From Brassica napus (lineage: Eukaryota; Streptophyta; Magnoliopsida; Brassicales; Brassicaceae): DNA of 64,000 nucleotides. The stretch is taken from positions 57,339,452 to 57,403,451 of the forward strand of contig NC_063447.1 in the NCBI RefSeq assembly GCF_020379485.1. Reading direction: 5' to 3'. Below, piece after piece: positions 23,294-33,651 of the stretch (position 1 is its first letter; each line of letters opens with the position of its first letter). The position numbers were made by a program, and so were the translations under genes. The notes beneath the pieces were generated by a model. That model saw only the letters and a program-made list of their open reading frames with translations. It had not been told where the DNA came from and did not search any database.

Positions 23294-26200
23294 ATGTCTC
23301 CGAGCAACAAAGAAACTGTCTTGACGCTGTTTCTAGCGTTGACCATGGTGGTCAACGTTGTTTCATCAAGATTCTTCGTGGAGAAGAGCAGCGTGACGGT
23401 CCTTAACTCCTGGGAAATGAAAGCTAGGCACGACGCAGCCATCGCAAACTTTGGCATCCCAAGTCACGGCGGTTTCATGATCGGCTCCGTCGTGTACGTA
23501 GGCCACGGCGGTTACGGATGCGATCCGTTGAACAAAACCTTCAAACCCAAGTCTCCTTATCCCACCATCCTCATCATTGATCGTGGAGGTAAACTTGTTT
23601 TTTTTTTTTAAATCAAGAATTAAATTGAAACTTGATTTAACCTTAAAATATCACTAAATCATGTTTTTAGTGTCAAGATTAGCACACAAAGGAATTTTTT
23701 TATAGAAAATAACATATTAAAAGTTTAAAATACATTTTATATTTTATATTTGAGTTTTGATTTAGTGATAATGATTTTATGTTTAGTATTTCGGAGTGGG
23801 GTGGGATAAAGATTTAGGAGTTGTTGGATAAGCTTGAATATTACTTGAGATACAAGTTTTTTTTTCTTTATAAGTTATGATTATCTTTAAGGATTAGGAA
23901 ATATGATAACGATAGTTGAAATAGGAATATGTTAGGTCCTGTATATATGGATGCATAGTATGATGCATTGTGTGTGATTTTGGATATTGGTGAATTGTGA
24001 TCTTAAGAGTTTGTGATTGAATAATAAGAGAAGGACTTCTTATTATCGATATTGTGTTTCTACATTTAGTATCAGAGCTTCATAAAGTTTTGTAACCTAC
24101 ACATTACAAACAATGGGAGACGTCAAGGATGAGATCGTGTTACACAAGGAAACAAGATCAAACTCCATTAAGTTTCCGATGTTAACTCCGTCGAACTACA
24201 CTTTCTTGGCCTTAAGAATGAAGATAGCACTCAAAGTCAGCGAGGTTTGGGAAACAATTGATCCCAGAACCAAAGACGGGAAGAAGAATAACATGGCTAT
24301 TGCGTTCTTATTCCAATCCATACCAGAAACGTTAGTCTTACAAATTGGTGACATAGATACAGCAAAGGCAGCATGGGATGCAATAAAGGCAAGACATGTT
24401 GGAGCTGAACGAGTCAAAGAGGCTAGGTTACAGACCTTGATGGCAGAGTTCGACAGGATAAAGATGAAAGATGGAGATACAGTCGACATGTTCTCCGGCA
24501 AGCTATCAGAAATAGTGGCCAAAGCCGCTTCTTTAGGAGAAGTAATCGAAGAACCTAAGCTTGTAAAGAAAATTCTCAAGAGCTTACCAAGAAGAAGTTT
24601 ATCCATATGGTTGCTTCGCTTGAACAAGTTCTCGATCTTAATTTTACGAGCTATGAGGACATCGTTGGTAGACTAAAGGCATACGAAGAGAGGATAGCCG
24701 AAGAGGAAAACGATGACGATGATAACTCGGGAAATTAATGTACGCTAATACCAACTCGAGCCATGAAAGTTATGGAAACAATGGTCGAGGACGAGGATGC
24801 TAGATCGAACTGGAGAGGAAGAGGACGCGGTCGTTTTGGAAACTTCCAACAACAGCGGGAGGCGTATAAACAAGGACGAGCTGGAGGTGATGCCTCACAT
24901 ATCACGTGTTTTAACTGTGATAAACTTGGTCACTATGCCACTGATTGTCCAGATAAGATGTTAAAGCTGCAAGAAACTGTTGAAAAGGATGAGAAGAAGG
25001 ACGAAGACACCCATGAAGCTGATACTTTGATGATGAACGAGGTGGTTTATTTGAATGAAAACAATGTGAACCCTAAAGCGTTTGATACAGAGACAGATGC
25101 AAGGGACGTGTGGTATCTAGATAATGGGGCTAGCAACCATATGAGTGGGAACCGTATGTTCTTCCACGAGCTTGACAGCACTATTACGGGAAGAGTACGG
25201 TTTGGAGATGATTCAAGAGTTGAAATAATGGGAAAGGGTTCGATTACATTTGTTATTTATGGTGAAAAGAAGGTCTTGAGGGACGTTTATTATATCCCGG
25301 CACTACGAAGCAAAATCATCTCGTTAGGACAAGCTACAGAGGTCGGCTGCGAAGTGAACTTGAAAGGTGACACGCTCAAGTTACTTGACAGACACAGACA
25401 ACTAATGGTTAAGTCAACAAGGGCAAAGAACCGTTTGTACAAGGTCACACTACAAGTAGAACTTATCGAGTGTATGCAACTAACGGCTGGAGAAGAAACT
25501 ACAATATGGCACGCACGCTTAGGCCATGTCAACTAGGATACAGTAAAGATGATGATAAAGAAGGAGCTCGTTACTGGCCTACCTGCACTAGCTGATAACA
25601 AAGAGACATGCGTTTCTTGTCTGAAGGGGAAACAAACCAGAAAACCCTTCCCGCAAGCAACCTCTTACCGAGCCTCAAAGCCTCTGGAGCTTGTCCACGC
25701 TGATCTCTGCGGGCCTATCACGCCACCAACACAATCACATAAGAGATATGTCTTTGCGCTTATCGACGATCACTCGTGTTACATGTGGACAGTACTTCTC
25801 AAAGACAAGAGTGAAGCATTCGAGAAATTCAAAATTTTCAAGAGATGTGTGGAACAAGAAACAAAAAACGAGCTAAAAACCTTGAGAACAGATAGAGGAG
25901 GAGAGTTCGTATCACGAGAGTTCCAGTCCTACTGCGACAAATACGGCATTAGTCATCACCTGACAGCACCCTATTCTTTTCAACAAAACGGAGTAGTGGA
26001 GAGACGAAATCGAACACTTCTAGAGATGACAAGAAATATCTTGAAACATATGAATGTGCCAAATTATCTTTGGGGTGAAGCGGTCAGACATGCTACTTAC
26101 TTGATTAATAGAGTTGGAACAAGAACCCTGGAAGAAAAAACTCCGTATGAAGCATTGAGGAATCGAAAACCTAATCTTTCCCACTTAAAGGTTTTTGGGT

Positions 26201-29200
26201 GTGTGTGCTACGCTAGAACAGAGACTGCTGGTAGGAAGAAACTTGATGATAGATCGAGAGTTCTTGTCCACTTAGGAACAGAACCTGGATCTAAATCATA
26301 CCGGCTCCTTGATCCTCATACAAAGCGGATTGTTGTGAGCCGTGACGTCGTGTTTGACGAAGGCAAGGAATGGCCTTGGACAGAGAAAACACACGACTTT
26401 GAAGCCAGTGAGATTATCACCAGACAGAACAGTCTAGGTGATGGTCCCTTAGGTATTGAAAACGCGGATAGTATCGTTGAAAACAATGATACCGTCGAAG
26501 ATGATGATGATGATGATGGTAGTGACAACAATGGTGAGAACTTCGCAGAGCAACCTCGACGCTCAGCTAGAGTATCCACTAGACCTCGATACTTGGATGA
26601 CTACATTCTGTTTGCTGAAGTAGAAGGTGAACGCTTGTTAATGATTATTAACGAAGAACCTTGGGACTTCAAGGAAGCTAAGGAATTAAAGGTATGGGTG
26701 GATGCGTGTAAGGATGATATATTTTCGATTGAGAAGAACAATACTTGGGATCTGGTTGAGTTGCCAGCAGGAGTGAAACCAATCGGTCTGAAGTGGGTGT
26801 TTAAGATCAAACGTAATGCAGACGGAACCATCAGCAAATACAAGGCCCGTTTGGTAGCTAAAGGGTATGTTCAGCGCCATGGCGTTGACTATGATGAAGT
26901 CTTCGCTCCTGTGGCTCGCATTGAAACAATTCGTTTGATCATAGCTCTGGCTGGATCATATGGGTGGGAAGTACACCACCTTGACGTTAAAACTGCGTTT
27001 CTACACGGAGAGCTAAAGGAAGATGTGTTTGTAATGCAACCAGAAGGCTTTGTTGTCGCTGGAGAAGAAAACAAGGTCTATAAGCTAAAGAAGGCCTTGT
27101 ATGGGTTACGGCAAGCACCTAGAGCGTGGAATATAAAACTGAATCAGATCCTCCGAGACTTGAGTTTCAGACGTTGCTCTAAGGAGCCATCACTCTATCG
27201 ACGAGAACATGGCCATGAGATGCTTATCGTTGTGGTTTATGTAGACGATCTTCTAGTCACTGGATCTTCAATAAAGACTATATTAGAGTTCAAGCGTGAG
27301 ATGCAAACAAACTTTGAGATGAGCGACCTCGGGCTGTTAACTTATTATCTAGGAATTGAGGTACAACAAGGAAAGGATGGGATCGTGCTCAAGCAAGATC
27401 GATACGCCTTAAGGATACTTGAAGAAGCTCAGATGAGTTCGTGTAACTTGGTCAATGTTCCGATGGAACTGAATGCAAGCCTCTCTAAGTCGATCAAGGA
27501 GGATAAGATAGATGAAAGAGAGTATCGCCGTGCCATCGGATGTCTCCGATATTTGCTCCACACGCGACTTGATTTGTCTTTCAGTGTGGGTGTGCTCAGT
27601 CGATACATGCAGGATCCAAGGACGTCACACGGTGCAGCGTTGAAGCAGGTTCTAAGATATCTTCGTGGTACTTGCACTTTGGGTTTGTTTTATCCCTGTG
27701 ATCAAGGTACTGAGCTCGTGGGATTTAGCGATGCTTCGCATAATGTTGACGCTGATGACGGTAAGAGTACGACGGGACACATGTTTTACTTTGGCAAGAG
27801 TCTTATAACGTGGTGTTCGATAAAGCAAAAAATATTGGCTTTGTCATCGTATGAAGCTGAATTTATGGCTGCAACGGAGGCAGCAAAACAGGCGATTTGG
27901 TTGCAAGAACTTATGAGTGAAGCCATTGGAAAAGAAAGTAAGAGAGTGGTGATCAAGGTGGACAACAAATCTGCCATTTCGTTAACTAAAAACCCTGTGT
28001 TCCATGGACGTAGCAAGCACATTCACGGAAGATTTCACTTCATACGAGAATGTGTCGAGAAAGAGCAAGTTGAGGTCGAGCATATTCCTGGAAGCGAACA
28101 GAAAGCAGACATTCTTACCAAATCACTTGGTAGAATCAAGTTCAAGGAAATGAGGGACCTTATCGGTGTTCAAGATGTGTGTGAAAGCAAGTTCAAGCTT
28201 AAGGGAGAGAATGTTGAATAAGCTTGAATATTACTTGAGATACAAGTTTCCTTTTCTTTATAAGTTGTGATTATCTTTAAGGATTAGGAAATATGATAAT
28301 GATAGTTGAAATAGGAATGTGTTAGGACCTATATATTTGGATGCATAGTATGATGCATTGTGTGTGATTTTGGATATTGGTGAATTGTGATCTTAAGAGT
28401 TTGTGATTGAATAATAAGAGAAGGACTTCTTATTATCGATATTGTGTTTCTACAGGAGTTAAGAGTAATTTAATGTTTTCATGTTAAATTTATGCTATTT
28501 TGGGATTTGGATGCTATTTTTTTATAAACTTTAAAATGTGCTATTTTGGAATTTTTTTCTTTGAAAGTTTAATATTTGAGGGTAAGTGCATCCAACTCTA
28601 TCCTCTTTTCTTTTTAGTGTGTAACTACGCTTTGAAGATATGGAACGGCCAACAAGCCGGTGCAGCTGCTGTTCTGTTAGCAGATAACATTGTTGAGCCA
28701 TTGATAGCAATGGACTCACCAGAGGAATCTCAACATGAAGATCCCGACTTAGTAGAAAAGATCAAGATCCCATCAGCTTTGATCCTACACTCTTTCGGAG
28801 ATAGCCTCAAGAAAGCAGTTAACAAAGGCCAAGAAGTAGTTTTGAAGATAGACTGGAGTGAGTCAATACCAAACCCTGATGAGAGAGTTGAGTATGAGCT
28901 ATGGGCTAACACTAATGATGAATGTGGTGTACACTGCAATGAACAGATGAGTTTCATGAAAAACTTCAAAGGAACGGCTCAGATTCTTGAAAAAAGTGGT
29001 CATGCTTTGTTCACACCTCATTACATTTCTTGGTTTTGTCCCCAAGAGCTTCGACGTAGCAGGCAGTGCAAGAGTCAGTGTATAAACCAAGGGAGGTACT
29101 GTGCTCCTGACCCTGAGCTAGACTATGTAGATGGATATAATGGGAAAGACGTTGTTTACGAGAATCTGAGACAGTTATGTGTTCATAAAGTAGCTAAGGA

Positions 29201-30966
29201 GAAGAATAGTTCTTGGGTGTGGTGGGATTATGTGACAGATTTTAACATCAGGTGTTCTATGAAGGAGAAGAAATATAGTAAAGAATGTGCAGAGACTGTT
29301 GTGGAATCTCTCGGTATACAATCTCTTGCTTTTAAATAGTGTTAGGGATCTTTGTTTGACTGTTTTTTAATCAGGTTTGTCTCTTGAGAAGATCAAGAAA
29401 TGCATTGGTGATCCTGATGCTGATGAAGAGAATAAAGTTCTCAAAGCTGAGCAAGCTTTTCAGGTTTGTGGTATCTTCAAATTCACCAAGCTATTTGTTA
29501 TATCTTTCATGACATTTTGAAGCACAGTTAGGCCAAGAGAAGCGTGGAGTTGTCACAATCTTTCCAACATTGATCATCAACAATTCTCAATATCGCGGTA
29601 AAGCTCTGCCTTCTCATGGATCACCACAAAATTTAAAGACTAAATCTGCTTGATGCTTAGGTAAGCTGGAGAGAACCTTGGTGCTAAAGGCTATATGTTC
29701 AGGATACAAGGAGGGAACTGAACCTTTGATATGTTTGAGTACAGGTCAAGTCACTTCCCTCGAGCAAGCTAGCTAGTCAAGAACATACTAAAAACCCTTC
29801 TTCTTGTTCCATTCTAAAACAGATATAGAGACCAATGAATGTCTTGTGGCAAATGGTGGATGTTGGCAAGATAAAATCTCTAATATAACGGCTTGCAAGG
29901 TACAGTGTGAAGAAGCTATATACCAATGTTTTTACCGGTTTATATTATCTCTTCTTTATGTATTACATGGATTTTATTAGGATACATTCCGGGGAAGAGT
30001 ATGTGAGTGTCCTGTTGTCAATGGTGTTCAGTATAAAGGAGATGGTTATGCCTCCTGCAAGCGTATGTTCTTCAAACTTCTTCTTATGATATATCTCATT
30101 GCAGATTTTATTATAATAAAAAAGTCATTTTCATGTTACTGATACAGCTTATGGACCTGCGAGATGTTCAATGAACGAAGGAGGCTGCTGGTCTGAAACT
30201 AGAAATGGTCTAAAATTTTCTGCTTGTTTGGTTAAGTGACTACTTCTTTTATTCCATTTGTTATGAGAATTTTGTAACTGTTTCTTACTAAGTGTATGTT
30301 TTTGTTCAATTTAGAACTCAGAGACATCGGGTTGCCGTTGCCCTCTAGGCTTCCATGGAGATGGTCTGAAATGCGAAGGTGAAAATTTATCATTGTAAAA
30401 TCGAGATTTGTTGACATTTTCTCTGACCAGTTTTCTAATTGTTTCATAAGCAGACATTGATGAATGCAAAGAGAAATCAGCTTGTCAGTGTGATGACTGC
30501 AAATGCAAGAACAATTGGGGAGGATATGAATGCAAATGTTCCAGCAATAGTTTCTATCTTAAAGAACAAGACACTTGTATTGGTATGTCCGTCATAACTG
30601 TAAACTATTTAGTTATATAATCTCAATGTTTTACATCCAACCGGCTTGTGCAGAGAGAGGAAGTGGATCAAGACGCAGATGTTTATTCATAATTATGGTT
30701 GTAATCGCCATTGCAGGCATCTCCTTAACTTCTTATATATTCTACAAGTACCATCTTCAGGTAATGGTCACTTTGCTACTTATGAAGTTTCTCTTATGCA
30801 TCATCATTCATCAAACTCTAATTATCATTTGTCTATCTTCATCAAAATTTCTATGCAGTCTTATATGGACTCAGAGATAGTGTCCATCATGTCTCAGTAC
30901 ATACCACTAGATAGCCAAAACATTCATCAAGACTCAAACCAGATAGAGAACTCTAGTCTTCTGTAA
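23294..30966 (+). CDS. VSR5: Vacuolar sorting receptor, VSR5-like
   Basis: Twelve exons: 23294-23588, 28618-29313, 29375-29463, 29528-29597, 29661-29744, 29823-29899, 29981-30062, 30148-30230, 30315-30378, 30454-30582, 30654-30760 and 30859-30966. All introns are GT-AG, and the sum of 1884 nt gives 627 residues. Order: signal peptide; protease-associated domain (exons 1-2); central Cys-rich region with the conserved [17 protein letters not shown]-like repeats (exons 6-10, including a calcium-binding type starting DIDECKEK); one membrane helix (exon 11); and a cytosolic tail with the sorting motif YIPL in exon 12. The family binds proteins carrying vacuolar sorting signals in the Golgi/TGN and delivers them to the prevacuolar compartment. 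It matches At2g34940 by position. Intron 1 is 5.0 kb because Copia element 2 sits inside it; both splice sites are intact. Confidence 0.93.
23822..24064 (+). repeat. 5' LTR of Copia element 2
   Basis: 243 bp, TGTTGG to CTACA, paired with 28212-28454. Confidence 0.94.
24113..28221 (+). pseudogene. gag-pol of Copia element 2, interrupted
   Basis: Gag starts at ATG 24113. Frameshifts lie near 24590 and near 24740, and a TAG at 25534-25536 stops the frame soon after the HARLGHVN motif at the start of integrase. Readable domains in order: UBN2-type gag; zinc knuckle [14 protein letters not shown] (about 24910-24950); protease with [10 protein letters not shown]; integrase core (ALIDDHS, DRGGEF); reverse transcriptase with YVDDLLVTG; and RNase H up to the stop at 28221. 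The pol frame from 25549 is 890 codons long. The damage rules out self-mobilisation from this copy. Confidence 0.92.
28212..28454 (+). repeat. 3' LTR of Copia element 2
   Basis: 243 bp, paired with 23822-24064. The end of pol overlaps its first bases. Confidence 0.94.
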
Positions 30967-31116
30967 TGAAGACTACTGAATCATGGTTGGAATATTGTTT
31001 AATGTGTAAAGCGTTTTTTTTTGTCAAGAATCAAAAATTTTGAGGCGTTAATCTATTGTTGTGGAAGTTGGTTACATGCAATATTAAAACTTTGAAAAAT
31101 AAAAATAATGGTTATA

Positions 31117-31190
31117 TGCTTTCATTGAGAGTTGAACTCAAGACCTCCCGCTTACTAAACGGGTGCTCTAACCAACTGAGCTATGAAAGC
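31117..31190 (-). tRNA. tRNA-Thr (AGT anticodon)
   Basis: A cloverleaf can be folded on the minus strand: acceptor stem GCTTTCA paired with TGAAAGC, D-arm AGCTCAGTTGGTTAGAGC, anticodon loop TTAGTAA with AGT, and T-arm with GAGTTCAACTC. No intron. T-rich sequence just downstream can serve as the polymerase III stop. It lies between the VSR5 and CAT5 3' ends. A partial copy is at 31233-31259. Confidence 0.93.
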
Positions 31191-31232
31191 TTTTGAACGA
31201 GGTTGTCACTACAGTTTATTAGTTTCTGTTTT

Positions 31233-31259
31233 ACTAAAGTCCTCTAACCAACGAAGCTA
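31233..31259 (-). pseudogene. tRNA-Thr fragment
   Basis: TACTAAAG, then CTCTAACCAAC and AGCTA, match the D-arm to anticodon part of the neighbouring tRNA gene with gaps. Too short to fold. Probably a decayed tandem copy. Confidence 0.4.
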
Positions 31260-31395
31260 CTGTTCCGTTTCATGTCTGTTCTAATCAAAAGTCCTCATCT
31301 TTATGGGTATCCATGGAGAAAGCTAGAAAGAAGAATAATATTAGAGTGGTTTTATTAGAGACTATAACATTTTTCTTCACTAATTTTCATAGCTT

Positions 31396-33108
31396 CTACG
31401 ACCGTGGCACGATTTGCTGATGAGCCATATCGAAAGTTGCATGAAGACCAAACAAAAAGTAGTACAACAACATAACTAAAGTGCAAACCCCAAACCTTAC
31501 AAAAGCCTGAGCTTCCAAAGATCCCATGAGAAATATATTCGTTGCGATTGATAAGCATGGGATCCACGGGACCAACGGTACGCCCCACACTTTAGGACTT
31601 CTTTGCTGAGGAACAAAGAACACGATCCCCAAAGTTCCCATTAACCAGAAAGGAACTGTTATTGTGTATCCTATCCATGACCCCTTGAGATTCATTCCCC
31701 AATAAGCTGAAGTACACATTGAAGAAATCACAACGATCAAGATGCAGATGATAAGCTTAAGAAGATCAGCTCTTGGAGTAACGTCTCTCACGTAGTACCG
31801 CCTCACGAGTAATGCGAGAGGTATCATTGTGAAGATGAAGAGAGTGCTTATCGATAAGAGGCTCGCCAAAACATCTAAACCTGAAAACAAAGCAATGAGA
31901 GCACTTGGGATTGTTACAAGGAGGTTAGCGTTTATCGGTGTTCCGGTTTTGGGATGGACGAGAGCAAATAGAGGAGGGATCATGTGTGTCCGTGCGATAT
32001 GAGTAACGTATCTCGCTTGTCCCAATGCTCCTACTAGTAGAACTGTGGTCATCCCTTTGAGAGCACCAAGAGCCACCAAGTACTTTCCCCACTTCATTCC
32101 AACGCTCTGAAACGCTACCGAGTAAGCTGCGTTTGGATCTATATCTGTGTACTTCTGCATCATGCTCAAGGCTAATGCCATTAAACAGTAAATAACCGTG
32201 ATAATCGACATCGAACAGAGTAAACCGATCGGTATGTCTTTCGATGGATTCTTGGTCTCTTCAGCCATTGTTGCTATGCTATCAAACCCTGTGTATGCAA
32301 AGTACACGACCGCGGCTGCGCGGAACACTCCCTCGGGTCCATAGGGCAAGAATGGAGTCAGATTCGAGGCGTCGGCGTGGATGAAACCGGCTATTATGAC
32401 GAAAAGTATTACAATGGTGTTGACAGCTGAAGCTATCCAGTTGAGTAGTGAAGTCATTCTGGTGCTTATCGACGCAATTGTAGCTGAAGCGGCTATAACC
32501 ACGACAGCTATCGAGTCTAGGAGGTTAAAACCGGGGCTAAGGGTGTCGGTTTTGACCCGAAGATCGTCCGGGTTTCGGTTCAGAAGAGTGGCGAAATATG
32601 AAGTCCATGCTCTACCAACAGCTGCGGTTCCAACTACACCCTCAAGAAGAATGTTTCCGGCGGTGATGAAGGCCGCGAAATCGCCTAGCTCGATCCTTAA
32701 ATAGGCGAACGAGCCGCCAGCCACGGGGACTTCCACGGAGAACTCCGTGTAGCAGAAGACAGAGAGCATAGCGGAGAAACCCGAAACAACATAGGACAGT
32801 ACTATAGCTGGTCCTGCTTGTTCACGAGCTTCTTGGCCTGTCAAGACAAAGATTCCAGCTCCGATCACTGACCCGAACCCAAACCAGAGTAGATCCCACC
32901 ACGTGAGGCACCGTTTCATCTCGTTCTCGCTCTGTTTCCTGAGCTCGACACGCTCGGTCTCATCGTCAGACCTACTAACCAACCGGTTCTTGAACCGTGA
33001 ACATGTCTGAGACAGAGCGGCTCTGTAACTGCCAAAGCTCTGGAAAGATTCTTCGGGAAAGAAATCTCTTTTGCTCCATCTCCAGTAACCTCTCTCCTCA
33101 CCCTCCAT
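31396..33108 (-). CDS. CAT5: Cationic amino acid transporter, CAT5-like
   Basis: Intronless, 570 residues from ATG 33108 (MEGEERGYWRW), close to the recalled length of Arabidopsis CAT5 (At2g34960). It has the amino acid permease layout of the APC family: a charged cytosolic N-terminus, then about 14 hydrophobic segments, the first containing GFGSVIGAGIFVLTGQEA, the helix-breaking GAGIFV-type signature of the substrate site. CAT proteins move Arg, Lys and other amino acids across the plasma membrane, probably with protons. An in-frame Met lies 50 codons further upstream at 33258, but those codons fall inside the LTR of Copia element 3 on its antisense strand, so 33108 is the inherited start. 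The native promoter has been displaced: the LTR begins 11 bp from the ATG. Confidence 0.94.
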   Translation of the reverse strand: MEGEERGYWRWSKRDFFPEESFQSFGSYRAALSQTCSRFKNRLVSRSDDETERVELRKQSENEMKRCLTWWDLLWFGFGSVIGAGIFVLTGQEAREQAGPAIVLSYVVSGFSAMLSVFCYTEFSVEVPVAGGSFAYLRIELGDFAAFITAGNILLEGVVGTAAVGRAWTSYFATLLNRNPDDLRVKTDTLSPGFNLLDSIAVVVIAASATIASISTRMTSLLNWIASAVNTIVILFVIIAGFIHADASNLTPFLPYGPEGVFRAAAVVYFAYTGFDSIATMAEETKNPSKDIPIGLLCSMSIITVIYCLMALALSMMQKYTDIDPNAAYSVAFQSVGMKWGKYLVALGALKGMTTVLLVGALGQARYVTHIARTHMIPPLFALVHPKTGTPINANLLVTIPSALIALFSGLDVLASLLSISTLFIFTMIPLALLVRRYYVRDVTPRADLLKLIICILIVVISSMCTSAYWGMNLKGSWIGYTITVPFWLMGTLGIVFFVPQQRSPKVWGVPLVPWIPCLSIATNIFLMGSLEAQAFVRFGVCTLVMLLYYFLFGLHATFDMAHQQIVPRS

Positions 33109-33119
33109 TATCTCTCTCT

Positions 33120-33548
33120 TGTTGACACCAAGAATTAAACAAAGGGAAAAAGAAGTAGCGGATGAAGTGGGAGAACTGGTCATATCAGTTATCAAATGGG
33201 GAGAAGTGGCTAGTCCACTACTAGTTAGTGGAGGAAGTGAAAGGAGTGGCCATATCATTTACCAAATGGTGAGGAGTGCCTAGTCCACTACTAGTTATTT
33301 ATTCTTCCACCATTGAGTGTTTATTACTTTTGTTTCCTTTAAATACACTATGTATGTTACACAATTAAACACAATTCAATACAAACATTTCTTTCATTCT
33401 CTCAATCTCACAAATCCTTTCATTCTCTTAAATTCTCAAATTTCTCTTCTCTCTCAAATACTTACGGTTACTTCACTCCTTTTTTACTTTGTTCGTGCTT
33501 CATCACGGTTAAAACACTTAGAAGCTCTCATAATCCCACAAATTATCA
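33120..33548 (+). repeat. First LTR of Copia element 3
   Basis: 429 bp, TGTTGACA to ATTATCA. It contains two tandem copies of a unit of about 72 bp (with CCACTACTAGTTA). Its first 100 bases differ from the second LTR at a dozen or so sites, the rest at few. Confidence 0.9.
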
Positions 33549-33560
33549 TGGTATCAGAGC
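33549..33560 (+). other. Primer binding site of Copia element 3
   Basis: TGGTATCAGAGC, complementary to initiator tRNA-Met, directly after the LTR. A second copy is at 40413-40424. Confidence 0.92.
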
Positions 33561-33651
33561 AGCAACAATCTTGAAACCTTTATAAATTCCGCAAAATCAA
33601 AACTCTGTTTCTTGTTCTTAAACTCTACCTCTGACCAAGTAAATCCCCAAG

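Larger units (their letters stand above)
23822..28454 (+). mobile_element. Copia LTR retrotransposon 2, inside VSR5 intron 1
   Basis: A 4.63-kb element in the same orientation as VSR5. The 243-bp LTRs (23822-24064 and 28212-28454) differ at about nine positions by eye (near 3.7%). The target duplication GGAGT is at 23817-23821 and 28455-28459. A primer site variant (TTAGTATCAGAGC) follows the 5' LTR, and the polypurine tract AAGGGAGAGAA precedes the 3' LTR. The LTR difference makes it older than element 1. Its frame is broken. Confidence 0.95.

Noticed and set aside
33109..33258. ATG at 33258 as the normal CAT5 start
   Set aside because: The 50 extra codons lie almost wholly in the LTR of Copia element 3 and are absent from the recalled CAT5 protein. 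Kept only as a possible chimeric start.
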